Shown in pieces: positions 23,302 to 32,769 of a stretch of DNA of 35,241 nucleotides (within the stretch, counting starts at the first letter, position 1; every line of letters starts with the position of its first letter). A program made the translations under genes and the position numbers. The notes under the pieces were generated by a model that worked only from the letters and a program-made list of their open reading frames with translations, ran no database searches and was not told the origin of the DNA. Location of the stretch: the NCBI GenBank assembly GCA_021296255.1, contig JAGWAU010000032.1, positions 1 through 35,241 of the forward strand, in the 5' to 3' direction. This stretch comes from Alphaproteobacteria bacterium. GTDB lineage: Bacteria > Pseudomonadota > Alphaproteobacteria > UBA2966.

Positions 23302-24381
23302 TCATCCCGCGTCGCGTTCCCGGGGCGGCAATTGATGGATTTGAGCGTCCGGGCCTTCAACGCCAGCTTCCGAATCGCCGATTTGAAGGTTCTCGATGTT
23401 TTCGCCCCGCTTGATCACCTTCTCCGTGGAGATGCGGATCTGGCGCATGTCTTCTCCCGCCTGGTCGAAATGTCGGTGAAGCTTGGAAACCCGATCATCG
23501 AGTCGGAGGACATCCTTCAGCAGGGCCTGCACCTCTCTTTGCACGACGCCGGCCTGCTCTCGCATTTGTGCATCCCGAAGGATCGCGCGGACCGTGTTGA
23601 GGGTGGCCATCAGCGTGGTCGGTGAGACGATCCACACACGGCGGCGAAATGACTGTTCGAGCGTGCCCGGAAAGTTGGCGTGAAGCTCCGCGTAGACGGC
23701 TTCAGCAGGAAGGAACATCAGCGCCGACTCCGCCGTCTCGCCGGGAACGATGTACCGGTCTGCTATGTCGCTGACATGCCTCAGAATGTCCTGCGCGAAT
23801 GATCGTGTAGCCGCCGTCCGAGCCGTTTCGTTCTCTGCTGATCGTAGGGCGTGATAGCTCTCGAGCGGAAACTTTGCGTCCACGACGATCGGCCCTGGCG
23901 GGTTGGGAAGTTTGATCAAACAATCCGCACGCCGATTGTTCGATAATGTGGCCTGGAACTCGTAGGCCGACGGCGGCAGCGCGGACTGCACGAGATCGTG
24001 GAGCTGGATCTCTCCGAAGGCACCTCGCGCCTGCTTGTTGGCGAGGATGTCCTGTAGTCCGACGACGTGCCCGCTCAGTTCCGTGATGTTCTTCTGTGCT
24101 GCGTCGAGGACATCGAGGTGCTTTTTGAGGTCGCCCAGCGTTTCCGCGGTGCGGATCGCTGACTGTTCCAATCCTTCGCCCAGTCTGCGGGTAACGCCGT
24201 CGAGGCGTTCGTCAAGCGTGCGCCGTAGATCCGCTTGGTTCGCCGCCGTACTCTCCGCGATCTGAGCGATACGACCGCTCATCTCCCGTTGAGCGCCGAT
24301 CAGGAACATGGCGAGGAAAACGGCGCCGACCAGCGGTACGGCGGCCACGACGGCGACGATGACGAGGCTCGTCGCGTCCAT
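23302..24381 (-). CDS. rmuC: DNA recombination protein RmuC
   Basis: RmuC limits recombination between short inverted repeats and is predicted to have a nuclease-related fold. The 359-residue protein has an N-terminal membrane anchor (LVIVAVVAAVPLVGAVFLAMF), a coiled-coil region (about 25-105) and the RmuC domain (about 110-320), with IVVDAKFPLESYHAL and VIPG-like ADRYIVPGETAESALMFLPAEAVYAEL. I chose the ATG at 24381; a TTG at 24399 is an in-frame alternative. rmuC commonly lies near def-fmt in related genomes; here a DNA methyltransferase gene lies between them. Confidence 0.92.
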   Translation of the reverse strand: MDATSLVIVAVVAAVPLVGAVFLAMFLIGAQREMSGRIAQIAESTAANQADLRRTLDERLDGVTRRLGEGLEQSAIRTAETLGDLKKHLDVLDAAQKNITELSGHVVGLQDILANKQARGAFGEIQLHDLVQSALPPSAYEFQATLSNNRRADCLIKLPNPPGPIVVDAKFPLESYHALRSAENETARTAATRSFAQDILRHVSDIADRYIVPGETAESALMFLPAEAVYAELHANFPGTLEQSFRRRVWIVSPTTLMATLNTVRAILRDAQMREQAGVVQREVQALLKDVLRLDDRVSKLHRHFDQAGEDMRQIRISTEKVIKRGENIENLQIGDSEAGVEGPDAQIHQLPPRERDAG

Positions 24382-24551
24382 CAACGCGTATTCCGGCAAT
24401 GCATCACTACCACCATACCACGCTTACAGAGTCCGCTGCTGCCGTGATTGGCGGGAGGCGGGGCGTACCTTTCCAACATTGGACAAAAGCGGAGGCAAGA
24501 AGTGGTGAAGGGCGCGCCGTTCCTGCAAAAATCCATCCTGCGACGGCAAGA

Positions 24552-25307
24552 TCACCCGTCCAAGTCGCAGCCCAGAAAAGTGCGGCGGCGGTTTATCGCC
24601 GCCTGCAGAACGGAGAACGATCCGGCCGCTGGGTCGATCACAAAATCTCCTTCGTTAGACACGGCGGCCATCAACTCGCCTTGCAGATCAACTGGCTTAC
24701 TATGCGGATGGTCTGTCTTCGCCACCTTCTCACGCCATACGTCAGCGATGTTGTGGATCTTCCATACGCCCTTGGCTTTGTGCGGTCGCTTCTGCAAAAC
24801 GGCGCAGTATTCCGCCGTCCGGCGAGTGCGATACCCCATTCCCATCTTGCCCTTGTCCCAGGTTACGAGGTCAACGATGTCGAGTGCCGTTCCGTCCAGC
24901 CAAACCTTGAACCCTTCGCATAGATGGAACTTGTCGACCCAGAGAAACAGGTGGCCGGACGGCACCAGCACGCGGCCGATGTCGAGGATGAACGTCGCGA
25001 TTGTCGCCTCGGACATTTGCTGGAGCGCACAACGCCGTTGTCCGCGATCCACACCCTCATTGCCATAGGATAGTTTGTCGAGAACTCCGCGGTACTGAGG
25101 GTCGAAGAACGCCACGGGCACGGCGTTATCGGGCAGAAGGGATAAGAACTCGAGCCCGTCCATGACAAGCCGCGTGTTTGGTTTCAACTGTGGCGGCAGG
25201 GGAAATGGCGGTGCCTCAATAGTGCGCTGGTCCGAGAATACACTGGCCGTCGATGTGTCGAATGTCGTGTCGGTGGGGAGAACGAGCTGCGTTGCTTCCT
25301 TGGGCAT
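24552..25307 (-). CDS. Site-specific DNA methyltransferase, beta class (N6-adenine or N4-cytosine)
   Basis: A 251-residue DNA methyltransferase. The catalytic motif IV comes first (FFDPQYRG, residues 67-74; the usual DPPY is DPQY here), then VTWDKGKMGMGYRTRRTAEY, and last motif X/I, HSKPVDLQ and FVIDPAAGSFSVLQAA (222-237). This order marks the beta class. Specificity cannot be read from sequence. No restriction enzyme gene is adjacent, so it is an orphan. It is not CcrM-like in length or N-terminus. It lies between rmuC and def, which are often adjacent, so insertion by transfer is plausible. Alternative: a remnant of a mobile element or phage, which often carry such enzymes. Confidence 0.85.
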   Translation of the reverse strand: MPKEATQLVLPTDTTFDTSTASVFSDQRTIEAPPFPLPPQLKPNTRLVMDGLEFLSLLPDNAVPVAFFDPQYRGVLDKLSYGNEGVDRGQRRCALQQMSEATIATFILDIGRVLVPSGHLFLWVDKFHLCEGFKVWLDGTALDIVDLVTWDKGKMGMGYRTRRTAEYCAVLQKRPHKAKGVWKIHNIADVWREKVAKTDHPHSKPVDLQGELMAAVSNEGDFVIDPAAGSFSVLQAAINRRRTFLGCDLDG

Positions 25308-25456
25308 TGCTCTGTCTTAATCCTGTCGGACGGAGGTCTGTGAGAAGAGGTATGAATGGATCGAGGCTGGCGCGTGTCATGACTTTAGTCCGACCAAGTG
25401 CCATCCCCAGTGACGCCATATTATATCCAACCTTGGACTTCAGGAGGGGAATCCAC

Positions 25457-25597
25457 ATGGTCAATCGATTCTCGTCGAAAGAGCGTTTGCCTCTTTCGCC
25501 GGAGATGCGACCTGGGGTAAGGAAGTCGCTACCAAGCGCCGGATACGAAGATTCATGGCCATATTGCCCATCATCACAGCGCCTAACGCGAAGCTGA
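25457..25597 (+). CDS. Possible short leader ORF overlapping the def start
   Basis: A 46-codon frame starts at an ATG placed 7 bases after a near-perfect ribosome site, AGGAGGGGA (25442-25450). It ends 40 bases inside def in another frame. The peptide (MVNRFSSKERLPLSPEMRPG at its start) matches nothing I recognise. The strong ribosome site is the only positive evidence; it could be a leader peptide coupling translation into def, or chance. Confidence 0.3.
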   Translation: MVNRFSSKERLPLSPEMRPGVRKSLPSAGYEDSWPYCPSSQRLTRS

Positions 25598-26079
25598 AAG
25601 TAACCTCCGAGAAGGTCAAGAGCGTCGACGACGGGGTCCGCCAGTTGCTCGACGACATGTTGGAGACCATGTATGCGGCTCCGGGCATCGGATTGGCCGC
25701 CATCCAGGTGGGGATCCCTAGGCGCGCGATCGTCATAGACTTGGGCCGGGAGACGCAGCCGGAAGGACCTCTCTTTCTCGTCAATCCTGAAATCGTGTGG
25801 TCGTCGGAAGAATTCTTGGAGCGAGAGGAAGGCTGCCTGTCCCTGCCGGATCAGTACGCGGACGTCGTTCGCCCTTCGGAAGTGAGGGTCAGTTATGTCG
25901 ACTACGACAACGTGCGGCGTGAAATTCATGCCTGTGAGATACTTTCGACGTGCATCCAACACGAGATGGACCATCTCGAAGGCATTCTGTTCGTGGATCA
26001 CCTCTCCGCCGTAAAGCGGAACATGATTGTTCGCAAGCTCGCGAAGGCACGCAAACAAGCGCAATACGCCACGGCCTGA
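25555..26079 (+). CDS. def: Peptide deformylase
   Basis: Def removes the N-formyl group from nascent proteins. All three motifs are present in 174 residues: GIGLAAIQ (44-51), EGCLSLP (92-98, metal ligand Cys94) and QHEMDHLEG (135-143, ligands His136 and His140 with catalytic Glu137). The AILPIITAPNAKLK start is typical of the proteobacterial type 1 enzyme. The ATG has only a weak GAAG nearby, while a strong ribosome site lies 105-113 bases upstream ahead of the short leader frame. fmt follows after a single base; the pair forms the formyl-Met cycle. Confidence 0.97.
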   Translation: MAILPIITAPNAKLKVTSEKVKSVDDGVRQLLDDMLETMYAAPGIGLAAIQVGIPRRAIVIDLGRETQPEGPLFLVNPEIVWSSEEFLEREEGCLSLPDQYADVVRPSEVRVSYVDYDNVRREIHACEILSTCIQHEMDHLEGILFVDHLSAVKRNMIVRKLAKARKQAQYATA

Positions 26080-26080
26080 A

Positions 26081-27004
26081 ATGGCGCTTCGGCTGATATT
26101 CATGGGCACGCCGGATTTCGCGGTGCCGTCTCTGTCAGCGTTGATCGATGCTGGTCACGACGTGGCGCAGGTGTACACCCGGCCTCCGCGGCAGACCGGT
26201 CGAGGAAAGCACGCCCGACCCACACCAGTGCACGAGTCCGCGACCCGGCTCGGCATCGCGGTTCGAACCCCCGAGACCTTGCGTGCGGAGGAAGAGCACC
26301 GCTTCTTGACGTCGCTCAACCCCGACGCCATCACCGTCGTTGCTTACGGAGTTCTTCTGCCAAGGCCCGTGCTCGGTATCCCGCAGCTCGGCTGCCTCAA
26401 CGTGCATGCGTCTCTCCTGCCGCGCTGGCGCGGGTCTGCGCCTATCCAGCGTGCGCTGATGGCCGGCGACACCGAGTCGGGGGTCAGCATCATGTTGATG
26501 GACGAGGGGCTGGATACGGGTCCGGTGTATCTCCAGCGTCGCATCCCTGTTTCACCCGAAGAAACTGCGGGCTCCTTGCACGACCGTTTGGCCCAATTGG
26601 GTGCCGAATCGATCGTCGAATCCCTTTCCAAGTTGCCGGAGGGGACCCTCAAACCGACGGTTCAGTCTGAAGAGGATGCGACGTACGCGCGGAAAATAGA
26701 GCGTTCGGAAAGGGAGATCGACTGGCAGCGTTCCGCGGACGAGATCGATTGCCAGATCAGGGCACTAGCTCCGGCGCCCGGTGCCTGGTTTCGCCACGAT
26801 GGAGAGCGTATCAAGGTGTTCGCATGTACGAAGATGAACGAGTCTTCGGGCATGCCGGGCGAAATCCTGGATGACTTACTCACCGTTGCCTGTGGCGACG
26901 GCGCGCTCCGCCTCGATCGGATTCAGCGCGAAAGCCGTAGGGCGATGGACGCCCAGGCATTCTTGCGCGGACAGTCACTGCCGACGGGCATCCGGCTAAG
27001 CTGA
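26081..27004 (+). CDS. fmt: Methionyl-tRNA formyltransferase
   Basis: Fmt formylates initiator Met-tRNA using 10-formyl-tetrahydrofolate. The 307-residue protein starts MALRLIFMGTPDFAVPSLSAL, has the catalytic-domain motif NVHASLLPRWRGSAPIQRAL with the family Asn-His, and AGDTESGVSIMLMDEGLDTGPV containing the catalytic Asp. A C-terminal OB-like tRNA-binding domain spans about 205-305. The ATG at 26081 lies just after the def stop; the frame also extends into def, which I disregard. truA follows after 4 bases. Confidence 0.97.
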   Translation: MALRLIFMGTPDFAVPSLSALIDAGHDVAQVYTRPPRQTGRGKHARPTPVHESATRLGIAVRTPETLRAEEEHRFLTSLNPDAITVVAYGVLLPRPVLGIPQLGCLNVHASLLPRWRGSAPIQRALMAGDTESGVSIMLMDEGLDTGPVYLQRRIPVSPEETAGSLHDRLAQLGAESIVESLSKLPEGTLKPTVQSEEDATYARKIERSEREIDWQRSADEIDCQIRALAPAPGAWFRHDGERIKVFACTKMNESSGMPGEILDDLLTVACGDGALRLDRIQRESRRAMDAQAFLRGQSLPTGIRLS

Positions 27005-27008
27005 GAGC

Positions 27009-27749
27009 ATGCCCCGCTATAAGTTGACTGTCGAATACGACGGGACACCCTTTCACGGCTGGCAGCGCCAAGCCAACGGCCTCTCCGTACAGGAATGCCT
27101 GGAACGGGCGATCAAACGATTCTGCGGTGACAAAGTCACATTGCACGCGGCGGGCCGGACTGATGCTGGTGTGCACGCCCTGGGGCAGATAGTTCACGTA
27201 GACCTGTCACGCGATCACCCAGCCCACAGGGTACAGAACGCCATCAACTTCCATCTCCAGCCGGCTCCCATCGTGGTGCTCGGTGTCGATGAGGTGGATA
27301 AGCGGTTCCACGCACGCTTTTCGGCAACAGCCCGCCACTATCGCTATCGCATATTGAATCGCACGGCACGTCCGACGATCGCGCGAGACCGGATCTGGCA
27401 CGTCCCCGTCGCGCTCGACGCGGCCGCCATGCACGAGGCTGCCCAAGTGCTTGTCGGCCGACACGATTTCACGACTTTCCGGGCAGCGCAGTGCCAGTCG
27501 ACGTCACCCGTCAAGACCCTCGACTTCCTGCGGGTCGACCGGCGCGGCGAGGAGATCGAAGTGAACGTGTCCGCGCGGTCGTTCCTACACCACCAGGTCC
27601 GAGCGATGACGGGCACCCTGAAGCTCGTGGGAGAAGGCAAGTGGCGTATCGCCGACGTTGCCGGAGCTCTGGCGGCGCGAGACCGCTCACACGCCGGAGC
27701 TACGGCGCCGGCACGGGGCCTCTACTTCGTCAGGGTCGATTATGACTGA
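27009..27749 (+). CDS. truA: tRNA pseudouridine(38-40) synthase TruA
   Basis: TruA isomerises uridines 38-40 in the anticodon arm of many tRNAs. The 246-residue product has the start MPRYKLTVEYDGTPFHGWQRQ, the catalytic motif GRTDAGVHALGQ with the nucleophile Asp at about residue 53, and the later HARFSATARHYRYRI and SFLHHQVRAMTG blocks. Length and motifs match the family. It ends the def-fmt-truA operon and is convergent, 21 bases away, with the membrane protein gene. Confidence 0.97.
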   Translation: MPRYKLTVEYDGTPFHGWQRQANGLSVQECLERAIKRFCGDKVTLHAAGRTDAGVHALGQIVHVDLSRDHPAHRVQNAINFHLQPAPIVVLGVDEVDKRFHARFSATARHYRYRILNRTARPTIARDRIWHVPVALDAAAMHEAAQVLVGRHDFTTFRAAQCQSTSPVKTLDFLRVDRRGEEIEVNVSARSFLHHQVRAMTGTLKLVGEGKWRIADVAGALAARDRSHAGATAPARGLYFVRVDYD

Positions 27750-27770
27750 CGACCCAATCGTCTGGCGGAG

Positions 27771-28331
27771 CTAAAGGAGCCGCTCGACTCCGAGCGTGAC
27801 GACCAGTCCCAGCGAAAGGTCGAGCGCCACGACGATCATCGCCAGTAGCGAGGCTGCTTGCAGGGCGGTGCGCGCGATGAACCACTGATAGAGGAGCAGG
27901 GCACCGGTAACCAGCAGGCCGAGCAAGGTACTTACCATTGCCGGTAGCATCCCGGCCGCATCGACAATGACGACCGGCAGGATCGCACCGACCTGCACGA
28001 CCGCAGACCAGTTGTAGACGATGATGTAGGTGATGTAGTGGCCGCCCAGGGATAACGCCCAGCATACCGGGACCATGACGATTGGAAACACGGCCCATCC
28101 GAGGGCGTAGGTCACGGACTCGACGAGCCAGTAGCTTTCGACGGTCGGGCTTTGCGGATCGAACCGCAGTGCTACGATGAGTGCGAACGGCGGGGCGACC
28201 ACGAGGGCCGCCGTGAACGAGCGCCAAAATCCGGGTACCGACACCGAGAACCAACGCAAGGCTGAGGCGTCGAGCAGCGCGAGACGATAGGCGCCGAAGA
28301 CCGAATTGAGAATTTCCTGGCCCGTTGGCAT
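27771..28331 (-). CDS. Uncharacterised multi-pass membrane protein
   Basis: A 186-residue hydrophobic protein with about five membrane segments (roughly residues 38-57, 74-94, 98-126, 130-150 and 155-182) and a short polar N-terminus that includes the only longer soluble part. I do not recognise a catalytic motif. The length and layout resemble small Yip1-like or generic inner-membrane proteins, but this is not enough to name it. It is the last gene of the minus-strand run after dapE, 12 bases from it, and probably cotranscribed. The codon pattern and gene spacing support a real gene. Confidence 0.75.
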   Translation of the reverse strand: MPTGQEILNSVFGAYRLALLDASALRWFSVSVPGFWRSFTAALVVAPPFALIVALRFDPQSPTVESYWLVESVTYALGWAVFPIVMVPVCWALSLGGHYITYIIVYNWSAVVQVGAILPVVIVDAAGMLPAMVSTLLGLLVTGALLLYQWFIARTALQAASLLAMIVVALDLSLGLVVTLGVERLL

Positions 28332-28343
28332 GTGGCTACCGCC

Positions 28344-29504
28344 TCAGGCGGCGAAGAAGTCGTCGAGGATCGCGTTGTAGACTTTGGTGAGTTTCGTCAG
28401 GTCGGAGATCGCGATGCGCTCGTCCACTTTATGCATCGTGCGTCCGACGAGACCGAATTCCGCGATCTCCGCATGGTCCTTGATGAATCGGGCGTCGGAA
28501 GTTCCACCGCTCGTGCCGAGTTCGGGCCTTACGCCGAGTACGCGCTCGACGGCGGTCGCGACGGTCGTGGAGAACATGCCCGGCTTGGTCAGGAATGCCT
28601 CGCCGCTGACCGAGACCTCCAGCGTGTAAGCCCCGCCCACCTTGTCGAACTGTTCCCGCAGCCACGCTTCGAGTGATGCGCCGGTATGCGCATCGTTGAA
28701 CCGTATGTTGAAAGTCGCGCAAGCGCTTGCGGGAATGACGTTGGTTGCGAGATTCCCGACGTCCACGGACGTCACGGCGATCGTCGATGGTTGAAAATGC
28801 TCGCTACCCTCGTCGAGGGCCGTCTCGGTGAGTACCCGAAGCATGGCGACCAGCCGCGGTATGGGGTTGTCCGCAAGGTGGGGATAGGCGGCGTGTCCCT
28901 GGACACCCTCGACGCCCAGTCGACCGACCATCGATCCTCGCCGCCCGATCTTGATCATGTCGCCAATGTTCTCGGGATTGGTGGGTTCGCCCACGAGGCA
29001 GACGTCGATGCACTCGCCGTTCTCAGCCATCCACTGGAGCACCTTCCTAGTGCCGTTGATGGCGGGACCCTCCTCATCCCCGGTTATCAGCATGCAGATC
29101 GAACCTTGCCAGTCGCGCGCACCGCCCCTCAGGAACCGAGCCACTGCGGAGACGAAGCAAGCGATGGCGCCTTTCATGTCGGCGGCCCCGCGACCATACA
29201 GGACACCGTCACGGATTTCGCCGGAGAACGGATCGGACTGCCACTGGCCCGCGTCGCCGACCGGAACGACATCCGTGTGCCCGGCAAAGCAAAAGGTTGG
29301 GGCGCCGTTGCCAAGCCGGGCGTAAAGGTTGTCGACCTCGGCTGCGCCGGGCTCGGAAAACGGCAGACGCCAGCACTTGAATCCCAAGCCTTCCAGTTCC
29401 TCCTGCAGGACATCCAGGGCGCCTTCGTCCGCAGGCGTCACGCTCGGACATCGGATCATACGGGCGGCGAGCTCCGTCGCGTCAACGTCGAGGGGGAGGG
29501 GCAT
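28344..29504 (-). CDS. dapE: Succinyl-diaminopimelate desuccinylase
   Basis: DapE hydrolyses N-succinyl-LL-diaminopimelate in the succinylase branch of lysine and peptidoglycan synthesis, using two zinc ions. The 386-residue protein shows the M20 peptidase motifs GHTDVVPVG (His76), GRGAADMKG (Asp109), TGDEEGPA (Glu144 catalytic, Glu145 ligand), VGEPT (Glu ligand) and TMHKVDE (His ligand), plus a dimerisation domain (about 185-300) with [16 protein letters not shown]. Length is normal. It lies 31 bases downstream of dapD, so the two act together in this operon. Confidence 0.96.
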   Translation of the reverse strand: MPLPLDVDATELAARMIRCPSVTPADEGALDVLQEELEGLGFKCWRLPFSEPGAAEVDNLYARLGNGAPTFCFAGHTDVVPVGDAGQWQSDPFSGEIRDGVLYGRGAADMKGAIACFVSAVARFLRGGARDWQGSICMLITGDEEGPAINGTRKVLQWMAENGECIDVCLVGEPTNPENIGDMIKIGRRGSMVGRLGVEGVQGHAAYPHLADNPIPRLVAMLRVLTETALDEGSEHFQPSTIAVTSVDVGNLATNVIPASACATFNIRFNDAHTGASLEAWLREQFDKVGGAYTLEVSVSGEAFLTKPGMFSTTVATAVERVLGVRPELGTSGGTSDARFIKDHAEIAEFGLVGRTMHKVDERIAISDLTKLTKVYNAILDDFFAA

Positions 29505-29535
29505 AAGTCTGCTCTTCCCGGCCGGCGAACCGCGA

Positions 29536-30387
29536 TCAATCGCGCAGGAGTTCGTTGATCGACGTCTTCTCGCGCGTTCCGGCGTCGACGCGTTTGACGA
29601 TCACGGCGCAATAGAGCGAGGGACCCTGCGATCCATCGGCGAGGCTCCGGCCAGGCATGGAGCCCGGCACGACGACGGAATAGGACGGGACCCTGCCGTA
29701 GACCACCTCACCGCTGTCCCGATCCACGATCCGAGTCGAGGCACCGATATAGACACCCATCGACAAGACGGTCCCTTCTTCGACGATCACACCTTCGGCG
29801 ACCTCCGAACGGGCCCCGATGAAGCAATTGTCCTCGATGATTACAGGGTTGGCCTGTAACGGTTCCAATACGCCACCGATACCGGCGCCCCCTGAGATAT
29901 GACAGTTCTTGCCAACCTGGGCGCAACTGCCGACGGTTGCCCAAGTGTCCACCATCGTCCCCGAGTCGACATAGGCGCCGAGATTGACGAAACAGGGCAT
30001 AAGGATCACACCGGGGGCGATGTACGCCGATCTCCGAACCACGCAATTTGGGACGGCACGAAAACCGGCATCGCGAAACCGAGCTTCATCCCAATTAGCG
30101 AACTTCGAGGAGACCTTGTCGAACCAAGGGGTGTTCTCGCCCGGTCCGCCGGCGATCGGCGCCATGTCATAGAGACGGAACGACAACAAGACAGCCATCT
30201 TCAGCCATTGGTTGACGATCCACCCGTGGCCCGACTTCTCGGCAACGCGCAGGGTGCCGGAATCGAGGTCGTCCAAGGCCGTGTCGATGGCCTCGCGAAT
30301 CGGTCCCGAAGTCTCGGGCGAAATCGAATTCCGATCCTCGTAGGCCGCTTCGATCGTTTCCTGCAGATCGGATGTCGCCATCACCAT
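29536..30387 (-). CDS. dapD: Tetrahydrodipicolinate N-succinyltransferase
   Basis: DapD transfers succinyl from succinyl-CoA to tetrahydrodipicolinate, the step that feeds DapE two steps later. The 283-residue protein has the N-terminal helical domain (about 1-100), then a left-handed beta-helix of hexapeptide repeats (about 105-245: [39 protein letters not shown] and so on) and the C-terminal [12 protein letters not shown]. An AGGGA site precedes the ATG at 30387, and an ATG two codons later is equally usable. It is preceded by a 76-base gap from the phosphatase gene, where a separate promoter is possible. Confidence 0.96.
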   Translation of the reverse strand: MVMATSDLQETIEAAYEDRNSISPETSGPIREAIDTALDDLDSGTLRVAEKSGHGWIVNQWLKMAVLLSFRLYDMAPIAGGPGENTPWFDKVSSKFANWDEARFRDAGFRAVPNCVVRRSAYIAPGVILMPCFVNLGAYVDSGTMVDTWATVGSCAQVGKNCHISGGAGIGGVLEPLQANPVIIEDNCFIGARSEVAEGVIVEEGTVLSMGVYIGASTRIVDRDSGEVVYGRVPSYSVVVPGSMPGRSLADGSQGPSLYCAVIVKRVDAGTREKTSINELLRD

Positions 30388-30463
30388 TCCCTTTTCCCGA
30401 GTCCCGAGCGAGGCCCGAACATAGTTGGGGGATGTCCTCTGTCAACCGAGCTCGAAGCGTAGG

Positions 30464-31177
30464 TTATGCGGGCACGGCGACGTCGAGCCAGTGGGCGAGG
30501 TGCTCCGCCACGTAGTGAATGTACTCATCATCGTCGTTGGGCTGTGCCCATCCGTGGTGCCCCGGGATCCACACCGTGGTCATGCCGATATCCGCTGCCG
30601 GCTTGAGGTTGCGCGGAATGTCGTCGAAGAACACCGATTTGGTCGGGTCGACCGCGTGTCGCTCCAGCAACCGATCATAAGTCTCGGCGTGCGGCTTTGG
30701 GGTGTAGTCGGCGGCAACGACGTCGAAGATCTCTTCGAAATGATGGTCGACACCCAGCCGCCGGGTCACACGCTCCGCGTGCGCCGACGTCGCACTTGTG
30801 AAGATCAGCTTACGGCCCGGGAGCCGCGACAGAACCTCGTTCAACAGAGGATCCGGATCAACGGGCGAGAGATCGATGTCATGCACATATTCCAGGTAGC
30901 CATCGGGTTCCATGTCGTGAAGGAACATCATGCCGCGCAGGGTGCTGCCGTGGCTGTGATAGAACGCCTTCTGTCGATGGCGTGCGGTTTCGACGTCGGT
31001 CTGAAAGTACGAGGCCACGTACTCACCGATCTTCCGGTCGACCTGATCGAAAAGTCTGCAGCGTGCGGGATAGAGCGTGTTGTCGAGATCGAAGATCCAG
31101 GTTCTGACGTGCCGCAGTTCCCGCGGCTCGGCGAATCTGGACTGTCCGTGGGAAGGAGCCGTTGGACTACATGCCAT
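30464..31177 (-). CDS. HAD-family pyrimidine 5'-nucleotidase
   Basis: A 237-residue HAD hydrolase of the pyrimidine 5'-nucleotidase type. Motif I is [10 protein letters not shown] (29-38, nucleophile Asp30 and acid Asp32); motif II lies in [14 protein letters not shown]; motif III Lys is in [14 protein letters not shown]; motif IV is [11 protein letters not shown]. The helical cap between motifs I and II is of the small type. Relatives dephosphorylate UMP/CMP; the true substrate is not shown. I chose the ATG at 31177, which overlaps the argB stop by 11 bases; a longer frame to 31243 only adds Ser/Arg-rich sequence. This gene in the argB-dapD interval is common in Alphaproteobacteria. Confidence 0.88.
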   Translation of the reverse strand: MACSPTAPSHGQSRFAEPRELRHVRTWIFDLDNTLYPARCRLFDQVDRKIGEYVASYFQTDVETARHRQKAFYHSHGSTLRGMMFLHDMEPDGYLEYVHDIDLSPVDPDPLLNEVLSRLPGRKLIFTSATSAHAERVTRRLGVDHHFEEIFDVVAADYTPKPHAETYDRLLERHAVDPTKSVFFDDIPRNLKPAADIGMTTVWIPGHHGWAQPNDDDEYIHYVAEHLAHWLDVAVPA

Positions 31178-32075
31178 CGATTTTGGTACCGATCCCCTGC
31201 TCCGTGAAGATTTCGAGCAAGAGCGTATGGGGGATCCGGCCATCCAGGACGTGAGCGGCGCCGCACCCCGACTTGATTGCGGTCAGGCAGGTCTCAACCT
31301 TGGGGATCATGCCGCCGGACACTGTTTTGCCTGAGATGAGGCGCTTGGCCTGAGCAGGCGTCAACTCGCTGATCAGATCGCCCCGTTTGTTCAGAACGCC
31401 CGGGACGTCCGTCAACATGATCAACTTGCTTGCGCTGAGGGCGCCCGCGATGGCGCCGGCCGCCGTATCGGCATTGATGTTGAAGGTCTCACCTGTCCGC
31501 CCCGCTGCGATGGGGGCGATGACGGGGATGACGGAGCTGGCTGCCAGAGACTCGAGCACGGCACCGTTGACCTCGGTGGGTTCTCCCACGAATCCCAGAT
31601 CGAGAACGCGCTCGATGTTCGAATCGGGGTCCCGTTTCCTCCGCCTCAGCCGCTTGGCCGTTATGAGCCGACCGTCTTTTCCAGACAGTCCCACCGCCGT
31701 GCCGCCGGCTTCATTGATCGCAGCGACGATCTGCTTGTTGATAGATCCCGACAGAACCATTTCGACGATCTCGACGGTCGCGCCGTCGGTGACGCGCAGG
31801 CCGTCGACAAACGAGCTCTTGATCTTGAGGCGGTCGAGCATCGCGCCAATCTGCGGCCCGCCCCCATGGACCACGACGGGGTTGATGCCGACCTGCTTGA
31901 GCAAAACGATGTCCGACGCGAACGCACTCCGAAGCGCGTTGTCGCCCATGGCTGCGCCGCCGTACTTGATGACGAAGGTCTGACGAGCAAAGCGGTGCAT
32001 GTAAGGAAGCGCTTCGGTCAGCGTCCGAGCAGTGTCGAGGTCATATGCTGGCTTGTCTTTGCGCGTTCGGCTCAT
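31167..32075 (-). CDS. argB: Acetylglutamate kinase
   Basis: ArgB phosphorylates N-acetylglutamate in arginine synthesis and is the usual target of arginine feedback. The 302-residue protein has [11 protein letters not shown] (phosphate binding), [26 protein letters not shown] and SGGMIPKVE, all conserved. An N-terminal extension before TFVIKYGG is compatible with the arginine-sensitive hexameric type, which is inference. I chose the ATG at 32075; a TTG at 32096, with a GGTGGA upstream, would add seven residues and cannot be excluded. It ends by overlapping the HAD phosphatase gene. Confidence 0.95.
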   Translation of the reverse strand: MSRTRKDKPAYDLDTARTLTEALPYMHRFARQTFVIKYGGAAMGDNALRSAFASDIVLLKQVGINPVVVHGGGPQIGAMLDRLKIKSSFVDGLRVTDGATVEIVEMVLSGSINKQIVAAINEAGGTAVGLSGKDGRLITAKRLRRRKRDPDSNIERVLDLGFVGEPTEVNGAVLESLAASSVIPVIAPIAAGRTGETFNINADTAAGAIAGALSASKLIMLTDVPGVLNKRGDLISELTPAQAKRLISGKTVSGGMIPKVETCLTAIKSGCGAAHVLDGRIPHTLLLEIFTEQGIGTKIDGM

Positions 32076-32096
32076 GAGCCGCGGGTTATAGAGCAA

Positions 32097-32765
32097 TCAA
32101 GGACCATCCACCAGCGCCGCGATCGCGGATCGGAGTTCCGGCAAGCCTTCGCTGTCGGAGGCGCTGGTAAACAGGAGGCTTGGGTGGGCCGCCGCATGCC
32201 CCGACAGTTGCGACAGGGTAGCCGTCCGAACCTTGGGCCGCGCCGGAGGTTTGAGCTTGTCCGACTTGGTCATCACGACCTGGTAGGATACGGCGGCGGA
32301 GTCGAGCAGCTCCATCACGGGATCGTCCGCGGGTTTCAGGCCGTGGCGGGCGTCAATGAGCAGGATGGTTCGGAGAAGTGTTTGCCGGCCGGTGAGGTAT
32401 GCATTGACGAGCTTGTTCCAGGTCCGAGCCTCACTCCTCGGCGCTTTGGCGTAGCCGTATCCCGGTAGATCGACGAGCATCACCCGCTCATGGAGTATGA
32501 AAAAGTTGATCTGACGTGTCCGACCGGGCGCCGAGGACGCGCGGGCGAGAGCCTTTCGGTTGGTCAGGCCGTTGATGAGGCTCGATTTTCCCACGTTGGA
32601 TCGCCCGGCGAAGGCGATTTCGGGCAGACCCGATTCGGGCAACTGACTGAGCTCGACGACGCCAGTGACGAACTCACAAGGTCCCGCGAACAGCAGTCGA
32701 CCGCGCTCCAACGCGTCCGCGTCGCGCCAAGCTTCCTCCGGCGGAAGTTCCACCGCCGACGTCAT
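32097..32765 (-). CDS. engB: Ribosome biogenesis GTPase EngB (YihA/YsxC)
   Basis: EngB is an essential GTPase in late 50S assembly. The 222-residue protein shows G1 GRSNVGKSSL, G2 region TRQINFF with the conserved Thr, G3 DLPGYGYA and G4 TKSDK, with the C-terminal SASDSEGLPELRSAI acting as G5. The N-terminus EFVTGVVELSQLPESGLPEIAF is family-typical. The ATG at 32765 lies 4 bases after the yidC stop; a longer frame reaching back into yidC is ignored. It sits between yidC and argB, the usual alphaproteobacterial order. Confidence 0.95.
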   Translation of the reverse strand: MTSAVELPPEEAWRDADALERGRLLFAGPCEFVTGVVELSQLPESGLPEIAFAGRSNVGKSSLINGLTNRKALARASSAPGRTRQINFFILHERVMLVDLPGYGYAKAPRSEARTWNKLVNAYLTGRQTLLRTILLIDARHGLKPADDPVMELLDSAAVSYQVVMTKSDKLKPPARPKVRTATLSQLSGHAAAHPSLLFTSASDSEGLPELRSAIAALVDGP

Positions 32766-32769
32766 GGCG

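Noticed and set aside
28686..29558. A 290-codon plus-strand frame opposite dapE
   Set aside because: dapE has all metal ligands in the minus strand; the plus frame is a shadow.
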